Part shown: positions 10,248-20,578 of the stretch, piece by piece | How positions within the stretch are numbered: position 1 is the first letter of the stretch | Layout: the number at the start of each line of letters is the position of its first letter | NCBI RefSeq assembly: GCF_905147045.1 | Contig: NC_065904.1 | Coordinates: 2,356,001-2,420,000, forward strand | DNA: 64,000 bases | Origin: Nymphalis io | Lineage: Eukaryota; Arthropoda; Insecta; Lepidoptera; Nymphalidae | Reading direction: 5' to 3' | Position numbers and translations under genes: made by a program | Notes under the pieces: generated by a model | Told to the model about the DNA's origin: nothing | Database searches by the model: none | The model's input: the letters and a program-made list of their open reading frames with translations, nothing else

Positions 10248-12221
10248 TGTTACTTATGACATAATTTTTTTTTGTTAATATGCAGATAGTAATTACGAAA
10301 TTGGTAAGTCTGGTTAACCCTATCTTCCAAACAATGCCTCAGCTGGATAGTTACCCTTAAGCTATTTGTTGTGAAAAGCGTTTTGTTCTCTACTGTCGAA
10401 ATTTAGGTTAGCTTTGACATATAAAAGATGACGTTTTTTTCGCGTTACGGTAAAAAAAAGTTCAGTTTTCATAGAAAAATATAGAAATGTGAAAAGTTTT
10501 GCACAAAAACGTAACATTCGTGTATGCATAAAAATATAACATATTGAATTAAAACTGATTTGAGCGCGATAAAAGATTATCGCATCTATACATTATATTT
10601 CTGAAGTAAGAAATTTTTATTTTTGAGTTTTTTTTCACCGACTTCAAATAGGAGAAGGTTCTCAGTTCGTCAAAATATTCGTACTAGTTTTAGCCCGCAG
10701 CTTCGTGGGAGTTTTAAGATTATTCAAATAATGAATGCCTTAAAATTACATCCTTTCCTTTATTACATAAGAGATAAGACCTTTTTCTTTATTGCTACTA
10801 AACAGAGTATAAATTTGAGACGGGGCAGTCGAAGACAAATATTTACTATACCGCTTACAGCCCCGTTTCAAATTTCTATTTAATTTCGCAAGTGAAAATT
10901 TCTCACGGGGCAGTAAATATTTGACAAAATTTAAAACTTTTAGTTACTTCTATAGTCTTATCACCTCTTCTGTTCTTAAAGAGCTTTACTTTGCACGGAT
11001 TGTCAAAGCAAAATAGTTACTACATATTTTATAAAAGTTTCATTTATTTATGAATAGATAATCTAAACCAAGCACACAAAAGTAATGCTATCTCTTTCTT
11101 AAATGGGTATACGTTTCCGGGTTGGTTTCGTTTGCTTCTATACTCGGGTCAGCCAAATGAAAAGTTATCAGGTTTTTCTGTCCTATAATTCTCATTAGCA
11201 GTCCGGTCCAGTGTTATACTCTGGTGTGTGTGATTTTCATCGGCCGTATTGGTTTCCCGCCCCATTTGAGTATCAGGAATTAGAAATGGTACAGCTTCTG
11301 CTAGCTATTCATTAAGGAAACATAAGAGATGGAACTAAAATTCTATCAAAGCTAAAGTTGATTGCGTATAACGTTCTAATTGATAGCACAACTGACTATA
11401 AATATTGTCCTGAATATACCCTTCATGTAAAACCTTCACAATTTCCAATATCAATGTAAATGAAATGAACACCTTCGAGCTACTGAACCCAAACATATAT
11501 ATAACATATAGACGAGTTGAGAACTTCCTCCCTTTTTGAAATCAGTTAAACAACCATACCGATATCGGCAAGTCGTTAGTGAAACCGTTGTTTCCAATGA
11601 AGGCAATAACGGTATATCTGCATTACAAATTATTAGAGGAATGGCCCTAACAAGCGTGTGCATCGCGTAATCAGCTGTGAACCGATGCGATTTGAATGCA
11701 TTACGATGCTTGGCAATCTGTGAAATGGTTTACACAAGCGGGAATTATATTAGCTATTGTATATAGTATTACGTTAACATTAATATCGACTTTATATACT
11801 TTGGAATGGAATATTAAGGAGTAGGTATAGTTACAATTAATTATAGACTCTCCTATAGAATTAGAGCCTCATCCACCATAATGTTCTGGTGCGTGGTGTT
11901 GTATAAATATATAATAGAATATCATCCAATACGTGTAGGGTTTTTTCACCGCTAAAGGTTTTTTCACCGCTTAAAGGTTAATCATGAATTATAAATGTAA
12001 ATTATTTACGCGTGAAAACTCAGTGAAGTTGTCTGGATTCTAGCCCGCGACCTGTGATTAAGATGCTCCTTAGGTTATGTGGGATTGTTACCTGCTAAAT
12101 CAACTGTGATCGTGGAGGTTGTGGGATCGTGTCGATATAACAACCGCAGATAAAGATTAGAACTGGTTATAATCTTCTTTTTTTACTGTTTTAAAAAGGC
12201 ATCTAGGCTCATTTTTTTCAA
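10248..12221. other. Intron with decayed repeats and an inverted repeat, no gene
   Basis: Contains a 'caccgacttcaaataggaga' fragment (10635-10670), a J-like 'agcccgcagcttcgtggga' fragment (10690-10710), an inverted repeat at 10811-10875, and a two-copy run of TTTTTTCACCGCT (11941-11972). A very degenerate reverse A-SINE follows at about 11975-12075. The 86-codon frame at 10623 and the 70-codon frame at 11451 (- strand) have no recognisable content. Confidence 0.45.
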
Positions 12222-12510
12222 GGTCGAGATGGCCCAGTGGTAAGAACGCGTGAATCTTAACCGATGAACGTGGGTTCAAACCCGGGCAAACACCTCTGAA
12301 TTTTCATGTGCATAATTTCTGTTTATATATAATTCATCTCGTGCTTTTCGGTGAAGGAAAACATCGTGAGGAAACCTGCATGTGTCTAATTTCATCGAAA
12401 TTCTGCCGTATGTGTATTCCTCCAACCCGCATTGGAGCAGCGTGGTGGAATAAGCTCCAAACCTTCTCCTCAAAAAGAGAGAGGAGGCCTTAGCCGAGCA
12501 GTGGGACATT
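12222..12510 (+). repeat. A-SINE, near-complete copy
   Basis: The head has box A and box B (12231-12290), the body is intact, and the 3' end stops at 'gcagtgggacatt' followed by a T run. The last 15 or so bases of the family are absent. Confidence 0.9.
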
Positions 12511-13857
12511 TTTTATTTATATAAATTTTTAATTTACCGATTTATATTTTTGAATTGAAATCTATGTATATATTTTATAAAGAATTGTAAAGAATGCGAG
12601 ATGAGTTGAGCAACAGTTGCTTTACAATTTCATACAATATTGCAAACTTTAGCTTATATTTTTTATATTTATTTTTTGCATTGCATCACACAATTAGCAT
12701 TTGAAAATGTTTTCAACACTGCCTACACTTCGTCAAGTAGTCATTATATCTAGCCAACGTTTTATATGGAACATGGCCGGTTTTAGAGAAATAGGCCACG
12801 TTATATTACATAGCGAAACAGTGCCCTTAGCCGCGTCGTTAGTGAGCCTTCAAAAGTGTTTTTCGTTACGTATTTAAAAAAAAAGTTAAATGTTTTCACA
12901 GATGTCTTATTTAATTACTAGAAAATGATATTTTATTTAACCATGTTTATGGAGTCTTTTGAAGTAAGGCTTGAAGCTTGTTCCGCCAGGCTGCTCTAAT
13001 GCGGGTTAGTTCTTAAACCGACACATCATGATGTTTTCGTCTTAATTTGACCTCATGAAAACTTATTGGTTCTTGTCCGGATGAAATTTTTGTATATAAT
13101 ACTATTACATAAGTAGATTAGCAGCTTCAAATTTAGATTTTATCCACGTGACGAGTTTGAGTTTCACGTTCTCGCACAAAATAATTCGAATATTTTAATT
13201 TAATTTTTTGTTTTCCGAGTATCAATTACAAAAACCGTAAGAGCTATTACAGTATCAATGAGCACGGTTATCTCGGCACCGGTTTGCCTACGAATTATCG
13301 GTAAAATTTTCAACCGGCCAAGCACGTCCGACCTCTATTAAAATGTGTTCGAGTTGAACAAATGGGCATAAATTCGACATTTGGTACGCGTTATTGAATC
13401 TACACCATTTGGCCTATCGCCAATTACATAGAATATAATAAATATTTTTCACGTATTCATAAAACTATTTCAAATAAAAGAATATAATACGCCCGAAGTA
13501 TCAGCGAGAGAATGAAACAAAAGTTTTTCTATTTAAATAATTTCGATTTTGCCAGACTATATATACCGTAAAAAATATCTATCGCGATTCAGTAACGTGG
13601 AATATTTAATTACCGCCATCTGTTGGTACCTGATTGTAACATATGCAAATAAACTTACAATCTAGTAACACAATAGTAACTGGTTTAAGTAGCTTTGTAT
13701 GAAATGGTGTGGATACGAACTACACATTTAATTTTTTATCGTCGAACATCGATACTGTCGCTAACTTTAAAACAATGCACTGAGAACTTTAAAAACAATT
13801 AATAGTAATATAAAAATTGTTTAAGAACGTGTGTAAGCTAAAGATTATAATAATAAT
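12511..13857. other. Intron, no gene; one decayed A-SINE
   Basis: A degenerate reverse A-SINE is visible at about 12965-13085 ('gctgctctaatgcgggttag'). CCGCCATCTGTTGG (13613-13626) resembles a reverse CTCF-type core. The rest is AT-rich and featureless. Confidence 0.4.
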
Positions 13858-14099
13858 AATATCCTAGGACATTCACACACGACCATCTGATCCCAAACTA
13901 AGCAGAGCTTGTACTATGGAAACAAGACAACTGATATGAACTGATCTTTTATAAATATATATTTTTATAAATAATTACACTCAGACTCAGGACAAACAGA
14001 TATGTTCATGCACACAAATGTCTGTCCTGGGTGGGAATCGAATCCACAACCTTCGGCGTGAAATGAAAGTATCTAACAACCACGCCAACCGGCTCGTCA
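13858..14099 (-). repeat. F-SINE, reverse copy 1
   Basis: The reverse complement ends in a tRNA-like head (14025-14099) with box B (the complement of 'gggaatcgaatcc') and a box-A-like 'ccggttggcgtggttg'. An AAT microsatellite lies at its 3' end (13847-13859). The second copy is at 49090-49349. Confidence 0.85.
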
Positions 14100-14275
14100 A
14101 TAAAACTAATAATTTTATAGATGATTAGTCTCCGCCAGCGGCTTTTCCTGCGTGTGAAGGGGGAATTATTAAGTACAGTAAGTCCTTCTCTGTATCCCTC
14201 ACAACGTGTATGCAAAATTTCATAACGATCGGTTCAGTTGTTAAGACGTGAAAGAGCAACAAACAAACATACCTT
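14100..14275 (-). repeat. J repeat copy
   Basis: 'ccgccagcggcttttcctgc', 'gtatgcaaaatttcataacg' and 'cggttcagttgttaagacgt' match the copy at 63040-63235 in the same order. Confidence 0.65.
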
Positions 14276-14276
14276 C

Positions 14277-14530
14277 ATCATCATCATCATCTGAGGCGTT
14301 ACAGCCGTGGGTGGGCCTTAGCCTGGTTCAGTAAATCTCTCAAGTCCGATCTATTTGTAGCTTTCGTTCTCCAACTTGTCACCCCTAAGATCTTGGTGTC
14401 CCGTTCAACGCCGTCTAACCATCTGAGCTTGGGCCTGCCTCTACTTTTGCGACCCTCCGGCCGGCCTTCCAATAGGTGTTTGGGTACTTTGGCCTCGTCC
14501 GTGCACATCGTAGGCGTCCTTACCTTAAAC
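14277..14530 (-). pseudogene. RTE-like LINE, 3' end with C-terminal coding remnant
   Basis: On the - strand a frame ending at about 14299 encodes GRPKLRWLDGVERDTKILGV, WRTKATNRSDLRDLLNQAK and AHPRL, the usual C-terminus of insect endonuclease-reverse transcriptase LINEs of the RTE type. A (CAT)n tract at 14277-14292 is the family's short tandem-repeat tail. Everything upstream is missing (5' truncation), so it is not functional. A C-SINE abuts the truncated end. Confidence 0.75.
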
Positions 14531-14532
14531 AT

Positions 14533-14776
14533 AATAACAGCCCGGAGTCTGGAAGTTGGAAGTATGTACACTCCCATGTCTCGGAAAGCAGGTAAAGAAG
14601 TTGGTTTAGCGTCTAAACTCTTTCATATCAGATTACCGTCCCATCGGATTATGAGAGCTAGGGAATAGAGCGTGCATCTGTGTTTGCGCACACACTTGTA
14701 CACTATAATATGTCCTGCGCAATTAGCCAATCTCTCTTGAGATTGGCCGCCGTGGCCGAAATCGGTCTGGAGGACT
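14533..14776 (+). repeat. C-SINE, 5'-truncated copy
   Basis: Starts inside the element ('cagcccggagtctggaag') and continues to the exact 3' end ('cgaaatcggtctggaggac'). The tRNA-like head is missing. A long AT dinucleotide tract follows (14780-14842). Confidence 0.85.
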
Positions 14777-14779
14777 ATA

Positions 14780-14842
14780 ACATATATAACATATATATAA
14801 ATATATATATATATATATAATGTAAGTATATATATATATATA
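14780..14842. repeat. AT-dinucleotide microsatellite
   Basis: Interrupted (TA)n with two pure blocks (about 14798-14818 and 14826-14842) directly after the 3' end of a C-SINE. Confidence 0.85.
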
Positions 14843-15119
14843 TCTAGTATGAATGTTGGAACACTAACCACGAAGCTCATTTACCTTACGAATACAGATA
14901 TTAAGAAAGTTTTAGTAAGATAAAGTTATTAATTATCATAAATACAATAGAGTATATTGTTTTTAATGTAAATAAAATGTTTACTGTTAATAGTCCTTAT
15001 ACGGTGTGTTTCGAATTATCCGCGGAATCCGCTTATCTGCGGTTGCCGCGCCACGCAATGCGGATCGTTTAAAAATAAACTAAAGAGTATCAGCCTTGAT
15101 AATAGATGTTATTTAGTGT

Positions 15120-15600
15120 GTGTAGTGATGGAGTGGCTCAGATGCTGTGGGCATGTCCTGCGCATGGACGACCGTCGTTTGCTTAAAGCTGTCTTTTATT
15201 CGGAATTAGCTAAAGGCAAACAGAAGCATGGTGGTCAGTATCTGCGATACAAGGACACCTGTTTAAAAGACACCTAAAAGCTTGTGACATTGACACAGAA
15301 TGTTGGGAGGAGCTCGCTTCCCATGAGGAGGTCATCATGGCGCTCTACCATCTACAGAAAGATCAAAACGTTTGAGGAAAACCGCCTTCACGCACTAGAC
15401 GAAAAGCACCAGTTAAGAAAAGAGAGACCTAAGCCATCGTACACATATACCTACAACTCTGTGGGCCAAGTGTATTGTAACACGTGTCGTAGGGTTTTCA
15501 AAACCAAATTTGGTCTATCGAGCCACATTAGGGCTCATGCTAGAAATAACAATTAATTTCTAGGGTCGTTGTCATCGTAATCGATGAGGAGGACTATATA
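15120..15600 (+). pseudogene. LINE 3' end encoding a C-terminal C2H2 zinc finger
   Basis: Reading with frame changes gives WLRCCGHVLRMDDRRLLKAV, then YLRYKDT, LKACDIDTECWEELASHEE, and finally YCNTCRRVFKTKFGLSSHI-RAH (15466-15540), a C2H2 finger, with a stop at about 15554. This order (GHVLRMDD, then RYKD.LK, then zinc finger) is the known C-terminus of a class of animal non-LTR retrotransposons. A +/-1 shift near 15270 and a TGA at about 15372 break the frame, so it is a dead, 5'-truncated copy. The clade is not assigned. Confidence 0.7.
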
Positions 15601-15611
15601 TATATGTGTAG

Positions 15612-15690
15612 TGAAACACTGATTTCTCTCTTTCTGTCATCGTTGATTTGACATTCGAAAGAAGGAGACACAGCATTGCGTAACACTTTT
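15612..15690 (+). mobile_element. MITE copy 3, interior only
   Basis: The segment AACACTGATTTCTCTCTTTC... GACATTCGAAAGAAGGAGAC matches the interior of the other two MITE copies. The terminal inverted repeats are missing or unrecognisable. It abuts the 3' end of a LINE fragment. Confidence 0.45.
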
Positions 15691-16364
15691 ATTACTAATC
15701 AACATGGAATATTAATAATAAATAATAATTACTTGTATTTATTTCAAATTACACAATTGTTAGACTTACTAGACACGCTTATTAAGATAATGAGTAAATA
15801 GCAAGTTCTTAAACATAAAAAAATAAATGAAAAAAAAACTTCTTAATTTTCATCTTTTTAACAAATTAATTAATATACAAATATTAATTTATCTATATTA
15901 TTATAATTTAATATGTAATGAAGTATTAATATGTATTAATAAATAATTATAATGGTCTTGTAAATATTGAGTTTTTAGTTAAACAAGTTATACTAAAAAT
16001 AAATTAAACATACGTTGAAGCCTTTTACTTATCATTTACGTTTTTTATTATTAATTCGTATTATTATATAAAAAAAAATAAAAAAAAACAAATTAATGAA
16101 AATCATCATTAAGTCTACACATTGTATTTATCAACAATAAAAAGTTCTCATTAATTTCAACCATTCCAGTATTGTCTTAAATAATGATCGTTAGCTTCAA
16201 CATATTATAAAAGAATATGATAAAAATTAAAGAAGAAAATGCGAACAGATTTCTTAAGATAATTTTATGATTGTATTCGTAACATCAAGTTTGTCATAAC
16301 CTTTATTTTTCTTTGTTCGCCTTTGTATTACAAAAAATAGTTAAACTTGAAATCAATGTTCTTT
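15691..16364. other. Very AT-rich intron, nothing recognised
   Basis: Dominated by A/T homopolymer runs and TAAT-type motifs. No coding, RNA or repeat signature. Confidence 0.4.
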
Positions 16365-16500
16365 ATATACTATTATAAATGTGAAAGTAACACTTTCTGT
16401 TACGCTTTCAACGCTAAACTACTGAACCAATTTTGATGAAATTCTATGAAGCAAGCTTGAATTCTAAGGAAGGACATTACTTTTTATTCCCAAAACCTAA
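16365..16500 (+). repeat. J repeat copy
   Basis: 'ctattataaatgtgaaagta', 'ctgttacgctttcaacgcta' and 'ctgaaccaattttgatgaaa' are the J repeat core. A separate J-type start ('gtttccgcacgtggcttcac') lies at 16665-16690. Confidence 0.65.
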
Positions 16501-16817
16501 AATCCCCCCCACCCTAACACTACTTGTACTTTATATGTTAGAGTTCTGCGTTTAAGCTCTAAACTATAAGTTACCGTATAGTTGCTCCGCGAATTTTCAT
16601 CCGCTCTATACTTTACCGCTCCATTTCGTGAGACAGTGTGATGCTTATTCTAATATACTAAACTAGTTTCCGCACGTGGCTTCACCCGTGTCTTAGGGGA
16701 TCGGGGCAAGTGCTAGGTACTGCCGGTTACTCGGCGAATCGATATTAGATATTCAGTTGAATCCTATAATCAGTAGCGTACTTAAAGACTTGACGCTCTG
16801 CGTTTAAAAAAACCGCT

Positions 16818-16985
16818 ATTTTTTTATAGAATAGGACGGCGGACCACCTGATGGTAAGTGGTCACCAAACGCCCTTAGACATTGGCATTGTAAGAAATGT
16901 TAACCATCGCTTACATCACCAATGCGAAGTACCACCACCACCAACCTTGGGAACTAAGATACTATGTATCTTGTGCCTGTATTTA
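16818..16985 (-). repeat. B repeat, reverse 5'-truncated copy
   Basis: Runs from the T-rich tail complement ('ttttttatagaatagga') to 'cttgtgcctgta'. 'accaccaccaccaacc' shows a short ACC expansion. Confidence 0.85.
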
Positions 16986-17604
16986 TATTTAATAAGGAAA
17001 AGGTATTATATGGTTAATTAAGAATATATAGGTAACTCATAGTTCATTTTAGAGTACTTATGTGATCTTGATTAGGTAGGTTCAAGTTTCTTAAGAGAAG
17101 TTAAATCAAAAAGTAACAAAAAATTGTGAGCGATTATAAAGGCCTCTAGGCTGCCCCTACAAGACCTGACACTACCAGGCACGTGGCCCTTAACCATAGG
17201 ATAAATAAACCACTGTACATAACTTGACGATTAAAAATTATCTATAAGAACATGCTGAATTAAGAATCTAAGGTATTCTTACTATAGCAATACTATAAAA
17301 CAGAGTAACTTTTTTAAAGGTTCTGCTGCTGTGCTCAAACAAAATGGTAATAAAATAATAATGAAAACGATAGTTCACGAATGCATGAGAATAAATTTTA
17401 TCCCATAGTTCAATTTAAGTGGATAACACTTAAACCAACGCGAATATATATTTTTTTTACAGAACCGGCTTATATTTATGTTTTCTCGTGTACAGAATTT
17501 ATTTCGCGCGCTGGTATTTTAATTACTCGACTTGGTACTGTAATTGTAAAAACGGATTATAGCTTTATCATGATATATCTAATATTTTGTGTTTTATTAA
17601 TGTT
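16986..17604. other. AT-rich intron, nothing recognised
   Basis: No repeat family, coding sequence or RNA gene seen. The 75-codon frame at 17381 has no similarity I recognise. Confidence 0.4.
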
Positions 17605-17781
17605 ATAAAAATAGATACCGTAACAGCCTGTGAATATCCCACTGCTGGGCTAAAGGCCTCTGCACCTCTTTTTGAGGAGAAGGTTTGGAGCTTATTCCAC
17701 CACGCTGCTCCAATGCGGGTTGGTGGAATACACATGTGGCAGAATTTCAGTGAAATTAGACACATGCATAAAAATAGATAC
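17605..17781 (-). repeat. A-SINE, 5'-truncated reverse copy with 14-bp target duplication
   Basis: ATAAAAATAGATAC at 17605-17618 recurs exactly at 17768-17781. Between them lies only the 3' half of the A-SINE in reverse ('cagcctgtgaatatcccact' to 'agacacatgc'). This is a 5' truncation and a clear sign of target-primed insertion. Confidence 0.92.
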
Positions 17782-17922
17782 TAGTACTTAACTTTACTTT
17801 GTGTTTATACTCTCTACATTTTTTATCGATATCCATTAACGGTGCTAACGGTCGTCAATAACAAATGAAAAATTTAAAAAATCAGTTTCACCTCTTTGTA
17901 AATAGAGATTATATTATTGTAA

Positions 17923-18207
17923 TATGGCCAATCTTAAGGAAGACTAGCCAACTGCACACTTATTATAGTGCACAAGTGTGCACTCTCATGCCCCGATGGG
18001 ACGACAATCCGACACGACTGGAAAGAGTTCAGGCGCAACGGCTTTACGTGCTTTTCGAGGCACGAGAGTGTACAAACTTACAACTTTCAGACACCGGGCT
18101 ATCAATGAGAATTTTTCGATAGAAATCCCAACTTTTCGCCCCAATCTGCGATTTAAACCCAGAACCTGTGGCCTTATATCTAGCCACTAGACTAACGAGG
18201 CAGTCCA
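17923..18207 (-). repeat. C-SINE, reverse copy with deletions
   Basis: 'gactagccaactgcacactt', 'gacgacaatccgacacgact' and 'ggaaagagttcaggcgc' lead to the tRNA-like head complement ending 'gccactagactaacgaggca'. It is shorter than the full copy at 5760. Confidence 0.8.
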
Positions 18208-18766
18208 GGTATTTTACTGATATATAACGATCGAATTTTTATTGTCATGAAGAAATTGCTATAGGATAAGACGTTTACGCTTTTTTTTTTTATTTTATTT
18301 TTACAATTTTTTTCAACATGGTCATGTTTCGTATAAAATCTAGACCCATGTATCCTCCAACTCTCATTGGAACAGCGTGGTGGAATGAACTTCAAACGTT
18401 ACCATTAAAGAAGAGGATTATTAAGATTTCTGTCTCACTATAAGCCCAATGAATTTGAATTAAGTTTCACATTCACATTTAAGCACAATATATTTTCTAA
18501 TCTTATTAAAAATAAATTAAAATTACTAAAACAGCTTCGAGCTTAATTTTATTTTAATATATTTTGTTTTACTGTTACGTTTAAAGATAAATGCGATTTT
18601 CATTATCAAGTTTTTGAATAGACTCCGAAATCTAATAACATAAACCACTACATAGGGAACAAGAACAGATTTTATCTACATTAATGGTGTCGAATGTGGG
18701 TGTCTTTCATAATGTAGTTATCAGAAGTTTCCTGTAACAAAACAGTTTATAATAGCTAGAATTTAA
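18208..18766. other. AT-rich intron with one decayed A-SINE
   Basis: About 18340-18420 retains 'ctctcattggaacagcgtgg' and 'tggaatgaacttcaaa' of a forward A-SINE. The rest is featureless. Confidence 0.4.
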
Positions 18767-18781
18767 CTATTATATGTACTG

Positions 18782-19100
18782 GGCCGAGATGGCCCAGTAC
18801 ATATAATAGATAAGGTAGGTAAGCCTGCGTGAATCTGAACCGATGATCGTGGGTTCAAACCCGGGCAAGCACCACTCAATTTTCATTTGCTTAATTTGTG
18901 ATTAAAATTCATCTCGTGCTTGACGGTGAAGGAAAACATCGTGAAGAAACCTGCACGTGTCTAATTTCACTGAAATTCTGCCACATGTGTATTCCACCAG
19001 CCCGCATTGGAGCAGCGTGGTGGAATAAGTTCCAAAACATTCTCCTCAAAAACTGACAGGAAGCCTTAGCCCAGCAGTGGGACATTCACAGGCTGTAATT
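18782..19100 (+). repeat. A-SINE with an abnormal head
   Basis: Body and 3' end are typical. The head is interrupted after 'gggccgagatggccca': about 25 bases including 'gtacatataatag' replace the normal 'gtggttagaacg' before 'cgtgaatctgaaccgatgat'. The extra bases are a reverse copy of the flanking DNA and form a 19-bp palindrome (18767-18809). Box B (GGTTCAAACCC) is intact. Confidence 0.85.
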
Positions 19101-20554
19101 ACATGTATTGAGTGGTGATGACCTTGAGAATATAAAACATAATTCCGACCGGAGGTCTTAGGCTATAAGCCAACAGCTTCCTCCACATTATTCCATACGC
19201 GTTACACGGAGCTGATCTTAGGGAAGAAGTGATCTTAATCCCTTGCACCAGATCGTCGATGTATACGTTAGTGTTCGCCAATCCCTCTGATAGTCTCACC
19301 GGTGTAAGGTGCCATGACTGAACGACCAGCGTCTAACGAAGCAGTTAACTACTAACGATTAAAGTAATAAGAAATATATCGTACGGAACCGTAAAAAACA
19401 AAACAGAAAATCCAATAAACAGCGCTTTAAATGGATCACTAGGTGATAGAACGTATGTCGAAAACAAGCGCGCCGCTGAACGCGCCCTCATTAATCTCTA
19501 GCTCAGGAAACCGAATGGATACATGTATAATCCGACCGAATCTAAGCGATAGTAATGGTTCGGTCACTACGTTCGTTCAGTGTATTGTCTATCCATGTTG
19601 TTTTAGGTTCTTTTAAAATACCTGGCATTACAGTTTATGCTGTTTTACACGAGATATTTTTATTTGATTTATATTATTTTCTTTTTTACGATAATATTTT
19701 TAATAATTAATTCATCATGGATATGTAATTTAAATCGAGAATAAAATTAATTTGCTTTGGTAAAGAAAAACTTTAAAAAGGTTTAAAGTTCCACGCACAA
19801 GCTGATGTTATGTGACAGATAACTGCAGTGCTATTCTGTAAGAATCACTCACTCACTTCATTACTCACCGGTGAAATGTTGATAACCGACTTAAGTTGAT
19901 ATACTATTTTGATGTTACAATTATGATATAAAGGTCAATGTTGCATATCACTTTATGACATTTGACGACAGATTAGTGCAGTGAGTTTCGAGTTTGTTCT
20001 TACAGAGTACTACTGGAAAAAAAATTTACAATCAAATTGTTACTTTATGGAAATCGAATCGGAGTTATCCTATTCTTTAATTTAATTATCCACTATTCAC
20101 ATGAAGTTAACAATTAAGTTTAGTTTTGACATTACGGTATATGGTAGCATAAACGGTAAATCATATCGGTTTAAATATGATCCGAATCGACATAGCTTAG
20201 TCAAAATTTTGAACAGAATAGAATCGAAAAAGTATGGTAATTTTTATAATTTAGTAGATAGTTTCGGCAAAGTTGCAACGTCATATTAGAAATTGAAAAG
20301 TTTTTACGTTAAAATCGTTTTAATTTTCGTATCTTTGTATATATCTGTTTATTATTTACTGTCGTATAATATAAGAGTATGTAATAACGAACAAAACGCA
20401 CACATCATGCTATGATACTGAACATAATCGCGACATTCAAACACAATGACATAAACATTATCGAATATATTTAAAAAAAAAACTTATTCTTTTTCTCCTG
20501 TATAAACTTCCTAACTTCTGTACTGGCTATACTGACTAAAGCCTGTTTTTACAG
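19101..20554. other. Intron upstream of the candidate microexon
   Basis: Holds a GC-richer coding-like patch on the - strand (19099-19320; see findings) and a dispersed repeat at about 19825-20005 that matches 26288-26470. A 62-codon ATG frame (20101-20289) has no recognisable domain. 20485-20554 is pyrimidine-rich ahead of the microexon acceptor. Confidence 0.45.
19825..20005 (+). repeat. Unclassified dispersed repeat (copy 1 of 2-3)
   Basis: 'gcagtgctattctgtaagaa', 'cttcattactcaccggtgaa', 'tatactattttgatg', 'gcatatcactttatgacatt' and 'gagtttcgagttt' recur in order at 26288-26470. A shorter match lies at about 25622-25680. The class is unknown. Confidence 0.55.
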
Positions 20555-20578
20555 CACCAGACAGCCGCTCAGACTTTG
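20555..20578 (+). CDS. Candidate 24-nt in-frame microexon of the exchanger gene
   Basis: Twenty-four nucleotides lie between a strong acceptor (a pyrimidine-rich stretch from about 20485, branch-like CTGAC/CTAAAG at 20531-20541, then CCTGTTTTTACAG) and a consensus donor (TTG|GTGAGT). The length is a multiple of three, and both flanking constant exons meet at phase 0. Inclusion or skipping therefore keeps the frame, and inclusion adds HQTAAQTL between ...DQLMPT and HGNATTS.... This point is the start of the large cytosolic loop, a region known to be alternatively spliced in mammalian NCKX2. The splice signals are seen; the exon's use is inferred. Confidence 0.5.

Noticed and set aside
15284..15556. 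Stand-alone zinc-finger gene
   Set aside because: The finger is the C-terminus of a 5'-truncated LINE. Upstream sequence reads as the same LINE in another frame.
20101..20289. 62-codon ATG frame as a gene
   Set aside because: AT-rich composition, no domain, no promoter or poly(A) context.
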